Shown piece by piece: positions 43,727 through 51,669 of a stretch of DNA of 64,000 nucleotides. Source of the DNA: CAWCAW01 sp963793645 (GTDB lineage: Bacteria > Actinomycetota > Acidimicrobiia > Acidimicrobiales > UBA8190). The stretch lies in contig CAWCAW010000004.1 of the NCBI GenBank assembly GCA_963793645.1, forward strand, positions 372,001-436,000, read 5' to 3'. Every line of letters starts with the position of its first letter. The first letter of the stretch is position 1. Below the pieces are notes generated by a model that worked only from the letters and a program-made list of their open reading frames with translations, did no database searches and was not told where the DNA came from. A program made the position numbers and the translations under genes.

Positions 43727-44845
43727 GTGCCTGACGAAGAAGTGCACGACACCCCAGGCGACGCGCCCTCGCCGACTTCGAGGTACGTTGCTGCGCCCGC
43801 TGGCGTCGGCAGCCCCCCTCTGGGGCCCCCGCCGATTCCGGGCTGGCCGCCACCGGGGTACGAGCCGCCCCGCCACCCCGCCTATGCCGCCGCCGGCTTT
43901 ACACCAGGCGCCACACCAACCCTGGGCGGTCCCGCGCCGGCACCGCTGAACCCTCCGGGCTTCTACGGCACCGCCCCGGTGCCACCGGGCCACGACGGGC
44001 CCGCGCTGTCAGCACCTTCACCGGGCCAAGCACCGGCGCTCGAGCCTCGCCGTCGGCGCAACACGCTCGTAGTGGTGGCGCTGATCGTGATCGTCGGCCT
44101 GCTCGGTGCGGGCGGGGCGGCCGTGCTCACGGGCTCATCGAGCTCAGCCAGCGCGGCGTCGCTGCTGAGCGAAGCGTTGCACTCCGCTCAGGGAGCGGGG
44201 GGCTTCCACTACGTCTCGGTCTCGAATTCCGCCGGAACGACACAGTCCACGCTGGGCAATGCCGGCGTCGGCAACGGAACTCAGTTCATCACGACCGGGC
44301 GCCAGCGTTTCACCGTGCTCGTGGTGGGGACGTCGTGTTACTTCAAGGGCAACGCCGTAGCCATGGAGCAGGAGCTCGACATGTCGACGTCGGTGGCCAC
44401 CTCGCACAGCGAACAGTGGATCTCCTTGGCGCCGTCCGACGAGCCCTATACGGCGGTCTACGCGGCGGTGACGGCGTCCTCGGCTCTGGCCGACAACGTC
44501 GCCTTCAAAGCCCAACACAACCTCGGCGACGAAACGGTGGACGGCAAGGCCGTCATAGCGGTGAGCGGCGCCATGAAGAGCCTCCCCGCTCTGGGCGAGA
44601 CCGACGTGAAGGGAACCGCGACGTTGTACGTCTCACAGGCGACGCCGCACCTCCCTGTTGCCTACGACGAGCGGGGCTCGACCATGGGCGTGAAGTTCGA
44701 CTCCACCATGACCTTCAGCCGGTGGCATGAGCATGTCGTGGCCAACACCCCAACCGGCGCGGTCACCTACACGTCCCTGGGCGGTGCCACCGGCGGCAGC
44801 GGGACGACGAATCCCTCGAGTCCCGGCCCCACCGTGCTGGCCTGA
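43727..44845 (+). CDS. Pro-rich membrane-anchored extracytoplasmic protein
   Basis: 372 residues. The N-terminal 105 residues are Pro/Gly/Ala-rich and cytosolic (PPPIPGWPPPGYEPPRHPAY), then RRRRN and one membrane segment (TLVVVALIVIVGLLGAGGAA). The outside region of about 230 residues begins SASAASLLSEALHSAQGAGG and has TLYVSQATPHLPVAYDERGS, reminiscent of LppX/LprG-like half-barrels that bind lipids, and ends in a Gly/Ser/Pro tail. A single pair-free Cys (GTSCYF) is present. The LppX-like suggestion is based on layout only. Confidence 0.7.
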   Translation: MPDEEVHDTPGDAPSPTSRYVAAPAGVGSPPLGPPPIPGWPPPGYEPPRHPAYAAAGFTPGATPTLGGPAPAPLNPPGFYGTAPVPPGHDGPALSAPSPGQAPALEPRRRRNTLVVVALIVIVGLLGAGGAAVLTGSSSSASAASLLSEALHSAQGAGGFHYVSVSNSAGTTQSTLGNAGVGNGTQFITTGRQRFTVLVVGTSCYFKGNAVAMEQELDMSTSVATSHSEQWISLAPSDEPYTAVYAAVTASSALADNVAFKAQHNLGDETVDGKAVIAVSGAMKSLPALGETDVKGTATLYVSQATPHLPVAYDERGSTMGVKFDSTMTFSRWHEHVVANTPTGAVTYTSLGGATGGSGTTNPSSPGPTVLA

Positions 44846-44852
44846 ACCAGCG

Positions 44853-45695
44853 TTACGACGTGCTGCGGCGATAGCGCCACACCGCCAACGGCACCAGCAC
44901 CACGAAGAAGCCGGCACACCAGGCCAGGGCTTGGGGCACGTACGAGCCGGTGGGCACGCCCAGCTTCGGTCCGATCAACAACGAGCGGACGGCTTCGATC
45001 ACGACCCCGACCGGCTGGTGGGCGGCGAATGCCTGCAACCAGCCGGGCATGGAGCTCAGGGGCACGAACGCCGGTGAAGCGAAGATCAACGGGAAGAGCA
45101 ATGGGAAGGCCATGACTTGGGCCGTTTCGCTGTTCGGCGCGGCCAACCCGATGAAGGCAAAGCCCCACAGCAACGCGTAGGAGAACAGGAGCACCAACAA
45201 GATGGCCAGGATGAAGTCAAAGGCTCCGGACGGAAACGAGAAACCGACGAGGGCACCCACGCCGGTCATGAGCCCGATCACAAAGACATTACGCAAGAGA
45301 TCGGCGAGCGTCCGCCCCGCCAGGACCGCCGAGCGGGCCATGGGTAACGCCCGGAAGCGCTCGATGAGGCCTTTTTGCAAGTCCTCGGAGAGCCCCACGG
45401 CGGTGCCGATGCCCCCGAAGGCCACACTTTGGATGAAGATCCCGGCCATGAGGTAGTTGATGTAGCTGAGCCCACCTCCGGGATGGATGGCCCCGCCGAA
45501 GACATAGCGGAACAGCAGCACGAACATGATGGGCTGCAGCGTCGAGAAGAACATCGCCTCGGGGATGCGCGTGTACGCGATGAGGTTGCGCTTGGTCACC
45601 GTGAGCACGTCGGCCAGCGCCCATCGCAATCGGCCGCCACCGCTGTCGGTGGGGGCGACGGTGAGGTCGGGAAGGACTGCCGTGGTCGATGTCAT
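44853..45695 (-). CDS. ABC-2 type transporter permease (DrrB-like)
   Basis: 280 residues with six membrane segments. Typical elements: DVLTVTKRNLIAYTRIPEAM, FFSTLQPIMFVLLFRYVFGG, SYINYLMAGIFIQSVAFGGI, KGLIERFRALPMARSAVLAG and QPVGVVIEAVRSLLIG. The family exports drugs, lipids or polyketides together with a DrrA-like ATPase. Its start overlaps the ATPase stop by four bases (45692-45695), so it is the last gene of a PadR-ATPase-permease operon. Confidence 0.92.
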   Translation of the reverse strand: MTSTTAVLPDLTVAPTDSGGGRLRWALADVLTVTKRNLIAYTRIPEAMFFSTLQPIMFVLLFRYVFGGAIHPGGGLSYINYLMAGIFIQSVAFGGIGTAVGLSEDLQKGLIERFRALPMARSAVLAGRTLADLLRNVFVIGLMTGVGALVGFSFPSGAFDFILAILLVLLFSYALLWGFAFIGLAAPNSETAQVMAFPLLFPLIFASPAFVPLSSMPGWLQAFAAHQPVGVVIEAVRSLLIGPKLGVPTGSYVPQALAWCAGFFVVLVPLAVWRYRRSTS

Positions 45696-46741
45696 CGAAT
45701 TCCTCCTGCGGCGCTGTCGGTTGCAATCGCTGTTGCTTCGGAGTGTCCGCGCCGGCGGCGGCTCACCTTGGAGCTGGCGCCGTCAGTGCCGGCGTCGGAC
45801 TCCTCGTCGGTGTGCTTGCCGGTCAAGGCCAGAAAAACGTCATCGAGGCTGGGTTCGCGCAAGCGAAAGGTGGTCGGGGTCAGATGGTTCTGGTCGAGCA
45901 GGCGTAGCGCCTCCATGGCGGCTCGCGGTCCGTCGTCAACCGCCACTTCGACCAACGTGCCCGAAACGCTCGGGGCCTTGGTTCCGACCGTGGCCAAAAC
46001 CTCGGTGGCGCGAGCGGCAGCGGCGGTGTCGGCCATGCCCACGTCGAGCACGGTGGCACCCAGATCGGCCTTGAGCTGGGCTGGCGTACCTTCGGCGATC
46101 ACCCGTCCGTGATCGACCACCGCCACCCGGCGGGCCAGGCGGTCGGCCTCCTCGAGGTACTGCGTCGTGAGCAGCACGCTGGTACCGCCGTCGACGAGGA
46201 CCTCGATCATCTCCCACAAGTCGATACGGCTCTGGGGGTCGAGGCCGGTGGTGGGCTCGTCCAGGAAGAGCACCTTGGGCCGAGCCACCAAAGCAGCCGC
46301 TACATCGAGTCGGCGTCGCATGCCGCCCGAGTACGTCTTCAAAGGCCGGTCGCCGGCGTCACTCAAACCGAAGCGGTCCAACAGCTCGGTGGCCCGCACC
46401 GCCACGGCGGGGCGCGACAGATGGTTGAGCCGTCCCACCATCTGCAGGTTCTCTCGACCGGTGAGGTTCTCGTCGACCGCCGCGTACTGACCCGCCAAAC
46501 CGATCTGCGTGCGGACGTACTGCGCGTCTTTGACCACGTCATGGCCGAGCACACGTGCACGTCCAGCGTCAGGCGGCAGGATCGTGGTCAAGATGCGCAC
46601 CGCGGTCGTCTTGCCGGCACCGTTAGGCCCGAGCAATCCGAAAACGGTCCCCTCTTCGACGCCGAAGGTGACCCCGTCGAGGGCTCGTACCTCGCCACCG
46701 AAGGTCTTCTCGAGACCTTCGGCCTCGATGGCGTAGGTCAT
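45692..46741 (-). CDS. ABC transporter ATP-binding protein (DrrA-like)
   Basis: 349 residues. Walker A is LLGPNGAGKTTAVRILTTIL, Q-loop IGLAGQYAAVDENLTGRENL, signature KTYSGGMRRRLDVAAALVAR, Walker B VLFLDEPTTGLDPQSRIDLW and H-loop VLLTTQYLEEADRLARRVAV (Gln replaces the usual His, as is common in DrrA proteins). The C-terminal extension ends with a basic/Ala tail. It is coupled at both ends by four-base overlaps with PadR and the permease. Confidence 0.93.
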   Translation of the reverse strand: MTYAIEAEGLEKTFGGEVRALDGVTFGVEEGTVFGLLGPNGAGKTTAVRILTTILPPDAGRARVLGHDVVKDAQYVRTQIGLAGQYAAVDENLTGRENLQMVGRLNHLSRPAVAVRATELLDRFGLSDAGDRPLKTYSGGMRRRLDVAAALVARPKVLFLDEPTTGLDPQSRIDLWEMIEVLVDGGTSVLLTTQYLEEADRLARRVAVVDHGRVIAEGTPAQLKADLGATVLDVGMADTAAAARATEVLATVGTKAPSVSGTLVEVAVDDGPRAAMEALRLLDQNHLTPTTFRLREPSLDDVFLALTGKHTDEESDAGTDGASSKVSRRRRGHSEATAIATDSAAGGIR

Positions 46742-47415
46742 TTCACGGCTCCCTCTCTCAGTGCGGTTGTCGGAACGGTCATGGGGCTGTCGTCAGAGGA
46801 CGGCGCCTTCGGTGGCGAGGCCCGGTCGCCATGAATAGCCGACCAGAACTCGCTGCCCTCGAGGGTTCCCGAGTCGATCTCGCCCACCAACGCGCGGACC
46901 CACTCAAGCTCGGCCTCGAGAAGCACGGTCGAGTACTCGAACTCCACCGAGAACAAACGCGGGAGCCGTCGGCTCTCCAACATCTCCGTCACGGCTCGGC
47001 GCTGACTCAGTTGAGTCTCCAGCCGCCGGCAGCGCTGTTCGAGTAGCACCATGGCCTCACGAGGCTCGAGCACGGGAAGCAGCGACAAGGCCGCCTCGAA
47101 CTGGCGGTACTCCTTGACGGGCGTGCTCAGCAACTCGCTCAACCAGTCGGTCAGCTCCAAGGCGCCCGGGTTGGTGATGGCGTAGACGGTCCGCTCAGGT
47201 CGTCGGCCCTTGCGTTCGGTCTCCTGCGCCTCGATCAGCCCATGACGTTGCAGTGCCTCGACCACCGAGTAGAGCGATCCGTAATTCAGTTTGATGCTCT
47301 CGTCCTTGTGGCGCTCCCGAAGGGTGCTGGCCATCTCATAGGGGTGCATGGGCCGCTCGAACAGGCAGGCGAGGACCGCCAACGCCAACGGGTTGCCCAC
47401 CTTCCTTCGGGTCAT
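46738..47415 (-). CDS. PadR family transcriptional regulator of the ABC exporter
   Basis: 225 residues with TAGGAG before ATG 47415. The winged helix is GNPLALAVLACLFERPMHPY, EMASTLRERHKDESIKLNYG and SLYSVVEALQRHGLIEAQET, with wing ERKGRRPERTVYAITNPGAL. A helical C-terminal domain of about 110 residues (MVLLEQRCRRLETQLSQRRA) gives dimerisation and ligand binding. PadR repressors commonly control adjacent drug exporters and respond to the exported compound. A perfect palindrome lies about 40 bases upstream of its start. Confidence 0.92.
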   Translation of the reverse strand: MTRRKVGNPLALAVLACLFERPMHPYEMASTLRERHKDESIKLNYGSLYSVVEALQRHGLIEAQETERKGRRPERTVYAITNPGALELTDWLSELLSTPVKEYRQFEAALSLLPVLEPREAMVLLEQRCRRLETQLSQRRAVTEMLESRRLPRLFSVEFEYSTVLLEAELEWVRALVGEIDSGTLEGSEFWSAIHGDRASPPKAPSSDDSPMTVPTTALREGAVK

Positions 47416-47454
47416 GCCTGCTCCTACCGGCGCCTTCTTGCGCGGCTAGCCGTT

Positions 47455-47478
47455 CGAATACTCTATTCAGAGTATTCG
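47455..47478. promoter_or_regulatory. Palindromic operator upstream of padR-ABC operon
   Basis: CGAATACTCT (47455-47464) and AGAGTATTCG (47469-47478) are exact inverse complements separated by ATTC. The 24-base palindrome lies 40-63 bases upstream of the padR start on the minus strand and contains TAGAGT, a promoter-like -10 box. This is the expected place for autoregulation by the PadR protein. It is far more AT-rich than its surroundings. Confidence 0.75.
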
Positions 47479-47516
47479 GGTTCGGACGCTCGTTGTCAAG
47501 CGTCGCCGGGGAGTTC

Positions 47517-48329
47517 TCAGAGCACTATGCGCGCCCGCACGGGAAGGTGGTCGGAACCTTTGAGCGCGACCACGTGCCCGTCTCGAATGGTGGTGGCCGA
47601 CGTGACCATGATGTGGTCAGGCTGGGCGATGGGCCGCGTCGCTGGCCACGTCCTGCCCCGCACGGCGCGCCGCCAACCCGGAAGTGCGGCCGACAGGGGG
47701 GGTCCCCACAGGTTCATGTCACCGGCCAGCACGGCGGTGTCATGGCGGCTGGGCAGCAGACGACGAAGGTGAGCCAACTGCAACGGTGACCCCTGCACCA
47801 GGTGCGACAGGTGCGTGCCCAGCACCGTCAGGGGCGAGCCGTCCACGTCGAGGTCGACGACGTGCACACCTCGCCGAGATGGGTCTCGGGGCAGTCTCCC
47901 CAGGTCCGCCACACGGTGGCTGGTCACCGGAAGCCGGGTGAGCACGGCCACGCCGATGACGCCTCGCCGCGTGGGAGGGATGGCAGCCAGGCGCCGCTGC
48001 TGGCGAGGCCCGTCGCGTACACCGAGGCGGTAGGCCTGCAGCCCCCTGGGCCCCCGACGGTGCAGAGGCGGCCCCCATCGCCGGCTCGATGTCCCGACGG
48101 CTGGATCAAGAAACACGCAGGGTGCCATGGCCAGCTCAAAGACGTGCTCCAAGCCGGTGGCTTTTGAGATTCGAGACACCGACGAGGCTCCGGCGTCGGG
48201 CGTCCACGTCTCTTGGACGATGAGCACGTCCGCCTCTAGGGCGCGACACGGCGTCTCCACGTCGAAGGGCCTGCCCCAACCATCGATGCCACCGTGGATG
48301 TTGTAGCTGGCCAGTACCACCTCAGGCAC
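47517..48329 (-). CDS. Endonuclease/exonuclease/phosphatase (EEP) family protein
   Basis: 270 residues from GTG 48329. EEP motifs: VVLASYNIHGGIDGWGRPFD (Asn), ADVLIVQETWTPDAG (catalytic Glu), VLGTHLSHL (His), TAVLAGDMNLWGPP (Asp-x-Asn) and LKGSDHLPVRARI (the SDHxP motif). All catalytic residues are present, so it is a metal-dependent phosphodiesterase of the DNase I/sphingomyelinase fold. The substrate (nucleic acid or phospholipid) is unknown. No signal peptide was seen. Confidence 0.9.
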   Translation of the reverse strand: MPEVVLASYNIHGGIDGWGRPFDVETPCRALEADVLIVQETWTPDAGASSVSRISKATGLEHVFELAMAPCVFLDPAVGTSSRRWGPPLHRRGPRGLQAYRLGVRDGPRQQRRLAAIPPTRRGVIGVAVLTRLPVTSHRVADLGRLPRDPSRRGVHVVDLDVDGSPLTVLGTHLSHLVQGSPLQLAHLRRLLPSRHDTAVLAGDMNLWGPPLSAALPGWRRAVRGRTWPATRPIAQPDHIMVTSATTIRDGHVVALKGSDHLPVRARIVL

Positions 48330-48338
48330 AGAAGTCGC

Positions 48339-48344
48339 AGGCTA
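48339..48344 (-). promoter_or_regulatory. Candidate -10 box (TAGCCT) for leaderless EEP gene
   Basis: On the minus strand TAGCCT begins 15 bases before GTG 48329 with no ribosome binding site. Confidence 0.4.
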
Positions 48345-48421
48345 GACGGTGCACCGGGGCCCTCCGGGTACCACGGGTCGCCGGGCGCCATGTCGGGCCC
48401 GGCCTCAATCCTCCATCAGGG

Positions 48422-49474
48422 ATGCCGATACCTAGAGGAATGTTGCTACGACCGCGGTCTTCGGCGCCCTGGCGGGCCAAGGGCACCGAGGGCCCGGGAC
48501 GCCACCAGGGGATCGAGACCGCCATCTCTCCCGAGCAGGTGGCCCGGTTCTCGGCCTTTTTGTGGTCGATCGGCGCCGTGGTGGGCGCACTGCTCATCGT
48601 CCTCCCCCACGGACGCAACGTGAACGTCGACGGCTGGGCCGCACTGGCCGTCTTCGCCACGGTCGTGGCCGTATGGACGCTGTGGGTCGGGGCTCGCCAG
48701 CCCCTCTACGCCCAGTACGTGTTGTCGGTGCTCGCACTCGGCGCCGTCAGCGTGGCGGTGCTGTGCGCGCACGACAGCCCGGTGGCCTTCGCGGTGGCCG
48801 GGCTTTATGTGCTGCCCACCATCTACACGGCCTCGTTCTACGCCAGTCCCGTATTCGCGCTGTACCTGGCCGTGCAGGCCGCCACCTCGGGGGTGGTGCT
48901 CCTCGACTCGGGGATCACTGGTGCGGCCGCGGGTTGGGCCGTCGCCATGGGCACCTGCACCACCGTGGGCGCCGTGGTCCATCTCCTTCAACAAGCCTTG
49001 AAGATGGCCGCCACCACCGATCCGTTGACCGGGCTCGTCAACCGTCGTGCCCTCGAGCCCCTGATCGACCGGGAACTCACTCGCTGCGCGCGCCTGGGTC
49101 ACCCCGTGAGCCTCGTGATCATCGACCTCGACCACTTCAAGATCGTCAACGATGAACGCGGCCACCAAGAGGGCGACCGGCTGCTGGCCGAGGTCAGCAA
49201 CAGCTGGAACGCCCAGCTGCGTACCAACGACGTGCTGGCGCGCGCCGGTGGCGACGAGTTCGTCCTCCTGCTTCCCTCGACCGGACGAGCCGAAGCCGTT
49301 GAGGTGCTTACCCGACTGTCGTCCTCGAACTCCCAGAAATTCTCGGCCGGACTGGCGGTGGCCTCGCCAGGCACCACCGTCGACGAAGTGCTGCGTCAGG
49401 CCGACATCGCCTGTTACCGGGCCAAGGACACGGGCCGAGGCCAGATCGTCGTGGACGACAGGTTCACGCCGTGA
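48422..49474 (+). CDS. Membrane-bound diguanylate cyclase (multi-TM sensor plus GGDEF)
   Basis: 350 residues (ATG 48440 is an alternative start). About six membrane segments between residues 45 and 190 (FSAFLWSIGAVVGALLIVLP, AALAVFATVVAVWTLWVG, AVAGLYVLPTIYTASFYASP) form a MASE-like sensor. They are followed by a GGDEF domain: DPLTGLVNRRALEPLIDREL, LVIIDLDHFKIVNDERGHQE (HQEGD in place of HGHxxGD), and VLARAGGDEFVLLLPSTGRA. The active-site AGGDEF is intact, so cyclic di-GMP synthesis at the membrane is likely. Its stop overlaps the next gene by GTGA. Confidence 0.9.
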   Translation: MPIPRGMLLRPRSSAPWRAKGTEGPGRHQGIETAISPEQVARFSAFLWSIGAVVGALLIVLPHGRNVNVDGWAALAVFATVVAVWTLWVGARQPLYAQYVLSVLALGAVSVAVLCAHDSPVAFAVAGLYVLPTIYTASFYASPVFALYLAVQAATSGVVLLDSGITGAAAGWAVAMGTCTTVGAVVHLLQQALKMAATTDPLTGLVNRRALEPLIDRELTRCARLGHPVSLVIIDLDHFKIVNDERGHQEGDRLLAEVSNSWNAQLRTNDVLARAGGDEFVLLLPSTGRAEAVEVLTRLSSSNSQKFSAGLAVASPGTTVDEVLRQADIACYRAKDTGRGQIVVDDRFTP

Positions 49475-50040
49475 TCGATCCCCACGAACTGCCGACCCCA
49501 GGCCCCGCCAGCCACGGGTTGCGGTCACTGGCGTCGCGTCTCTCGGTGGCGACGAAAAGCCGTCAGCGGCGAGCCCAGCCCGATGAGCGCCCGGGGGCGT
49601 CCACATCGAACGGCGAGAACGGCGCAACCGGCCAAAACCGCGAAAACGGCGGGGATCTCATGCGGTCAACGAGTTCTCGGCGAGAACCCCGGCTCAAGTG
49701 GCCCGACGACGAGCATTCGCCGCCCAGCGATTTTGCTCCCGCTTTGTCGAACGCACAGCTGAGAGCGCATGACATCCCGCAGCGGGGCGATGGATGGGAT
49801 CTGGTGAGCGTGTTCGCCCTCTCCTATGACGGCAACGCTTATTGGGACGACCTCGGCGCGCTGGCCCACGACACCATGCAGCAGTGGACCCGCGACCGGG
49901 TGTTACCTCGTGGGTTGCCCGAGCTGCGCGCCAGCCTGTTTCACGAGCAACGGCGCTGGCACCACTTCGGCGAGGAGCCCCGGGGCCGCTCTGGCGAGTA
50001 CGTGTGGGCCCTGGTCGACGCCATCGCTGACGCGCTCTAA
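49471..50040 (+). CDS. Unknown protein coupled to diguanylate cyclase
   Basis: 189 residues from GTG 49471, overlapping the GGDEF stop by GTGA. The first 90 residues are polar and probably disordered. The rest (AHDIPQRGDGWDLVSVFALS, YDGNAYWDDLGALAHDTMQQ, WHHFGEEPRGRSGEYVWALV) looks folded and is rich in Trp/Tyr/His. I recognise no family. Coupling to a cyclic di-GMP synthase and convergence with an EAL protein (stops overlap by four bases) suggest a place in the same signalling circuit, perhaps as an effector. Confidence 0.6.
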   Translation: MIDPHELPTPGPASHGLRSLASRLSVATKSRQRRAQPDERPGASTSNGENGATGQNRENGGDLMRSTSSRREPRLKWPDDEHSPPSDFAPALSNAQLRAHDIPQRGDGWDLVSVFALSYDGNAYWDDLGALAHDTMQQWTRDRVLPRGLPELRASLFHEQRRWHHFGEEPRGRSGEYVWALVDAIADAL

Positions 50041-51143
50041 CGCCGGGCTACCAACGTGCCGGTGCCCGGGGGTGCTGTCCCCTCAGACTCCTGCAGGACA
50101 TCCATAAGGGCGATCATCTCTGCGAAGTCGCCGTTGACATCGTCAGCAAAGAGTTGGTCTCGGACCGTTGGCATGTCGGACGGTGCCGACGCGTCTGACT
50201 CCTCGTCATCTCGCAACCAGGCCGGCAGCGTGAAAGCGGCACTGCTGTCGAGTCGCAACGGCATCGGCGCGGGCGGCCGAACGGCGAGCTCCGGTGAATG
50301 GAGCCGACGGGGCCGGCCCAGGTAGTAACCCTGGCCCAACGGACAGCCCAGGACCTGCAGCGTTCTGAACTCTCCTTCGGTCTCGATGCCCTCGGCCACC
50401 ACGGACGCGTTGTAAGCCTCCAAGCCGAACGCGAGAAGGGCGGATCCCAAAGCTCGGCGAGCAGGGTCGCGGTCAATGCCCTTGGTGAGGCCGATATCGA
50501 GCTTGATCACGTCGGGTTGGAGATTGAGGATGTGACGGAAGCTGGAGTAGCCGGCTCCGGCGTCGTCGACGGCGAGTCGAAGGCCCTTTGACCGCAGTTC
50601 CTCGAGCGTCTGGCGGAAGAGGGTGTAGTCCTGGACCTCGGTGTGCTCAGTGAGCTCCAAGACGACACGCTCGGCGGGAACGCCGTTCATCGATGCCCGG
50701 AACTCATCGGACATGACGGCCTCAATCGAGGCATTGAGCGAGAGGTACAAACCAGCGGGAAGTCGACCGAGCTGTTCGAGAGCAAGACGTAATGCGGTTA
50801 ACTCCAACTCCACACCCAGACCGACGGCGGCGGCTTCGGCGAACCACTCGTCAGGGGCGCGGACAGGTCCGTTTGGGAATCGTGAAAGCGCTTCCGCCCC
50901 GACCGCGGTCCCCCCTTTCAGGTCGACGATGGGTTGAAACACCATGTCGAACGATTGATTGGCGATGGTGACGCGTATGAGCTCCCGGCGCTCTTCCCAC
51001 AGAGCTTGGTCCCGGGGCTCACGCCCCTCGCTCGCCGTGTCGGGGCGATCGGATCGACCCGAAAACATGGCCCCCGAGGCGCGCGCCATCCTCCCCTTCT
51101 TGACGACAAAGAGGTCACGGCCGGGAGCCGGGGGGATGGTCAT
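50037..51143 (-). CDS. EAL-domain cyclic di-GMP phosphodiesterase-like protein
   Basis: 368 residues. After a basic N-terminal stretch the EAL domain runs from FDMVFQPIVDLKGGTAVGAE through EALSRFPNGPVRAPDEWFAE, LYLSLNASIEAVMSDEFRAS, RVVLELTEHTEV, LAVDDAGAGYSSFRHIL, VIKLDIGLTKGID and VVAEGIETEGEFRTLQVLGC. Metal ligands Glu (EAL), Asn (LSLNAS), Glu (ELTEH) and Asp pair (DDAG) are kept, so hydrolysis is possible. A long C-terminal tail is acidic. It faces the GGDEF pair end to end. Confidence 0.88.
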   Translation of the reverse strand: MTIPPAPGRDLFVVKKGRMARASGAMFSGRSDRPDTASEGREPRDQALWEERRELIRVTIANQSFDMVFQPIVDLKGGTAVGAEALSRFPNGPVRAPDEWFAEAAAVGLGVELELTALRLALEQLGRLPAGLYLSLNASIEAVMSDEFRASMNGVPAERVVLELTEHTEVQDYTLFRQTLEELRSKGLRLAVDDAGAGYSSFRHILNLQPDVIKLDIGLTKGIDRDPARRALGSALLAFGLEAYNASVVAEGIETEGEFRTLQVLGCPLGQGYYLGRPRRLHSPELAVRPPAPMPLRLDSSAAFTLPAWLRDDEESDASAPSDMPTVRDQLFADDVNGDFAEMIALMDVLQESEGTAPPGTGTLVARR

Positions 51144-51226
51144 CGTGTGGTCGCCATGGATTGGTCGTTTCCGACGTGCCGGACCTCACCACCTGTGAGC
51201 GCCCTCGGTCCGTTGTGGGACCCCCT

Positions 51227-51484
51227 TTAGGTCGACGCTCCAGCCCGGGACCTTGAGTGCCGATCTGGCTGTTTTCCGAGAAGTGACGTCGTTGTGGCGA
51301 GTGGCATCTGACCAGCTCCAGGCCCAATTTCCCGTCGAGGTGGTCCCACCTCTTTGGGTAGGGACCCCTGGGCCTGATCCGCCCGGGCCTCGGCCAACGC
51401 TTCCAAGATGCGCCGGCGGTGCATGTCGGGAAGTTCGATCAGAGCCCAAGACACGTTCAAGTACACCCGTCTAGCGCCGGTCAT
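51227..51484 (-). CDS. Small protein of unknown function
   Basis: 85 residues with a strong GAGGAGG six bases before ATG 51484, the main evidence that it is real. Sequence: MTGARRVYLNVSWALIELPD, MHRRRILEALAEARADQAQG, then a polar tail rich in Pro/Gly/Arg/Ser. The first half could form an amphipathic helix (HRRRILEALAEARA). No membrane segment and no family recognised. It follows nothing on its strand and lies just upstream of the EAL gene, which it may precede on one transcript. Confidence 0.55.
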   Translation of the reverse strand: MTGARRVYLNVSWALIELPDMHRRRILEALAEARADQAQGSLPKEVGPPRREIGPGAGQMPLATTTSLLGKQPDRHSRSRAGAST

Positions 51485-51656
51485 GGCGCACCTCCTCATC
51501 GATCCTGGCGGTGGCACCGCGCCTTGTGGCCGGCTGCCGGACCGTCGTCGGGCCAGGTCCCTCGGGTCTCTCTGGATGAGACACCCCCACCTTACCGACT
51601 CCCACCACGACGCCACGATCGGGTGGGCCCCAGGGGCGCATAGCGAGGACCGGTGA

Positions 51657-51662
51657 TAAGAC
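51657..51662 (+). promoter_or_regulatory. Candidate -10 box (TAAGAC) for leaderless MBL gene
   Basis: TAAGAC begins 13 bases before ATG 51670 with no ribosome binding site; the sixth base departs from TANNNT. Confidence 0.3.
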
Positions 51663-51669
51663 GACACCC

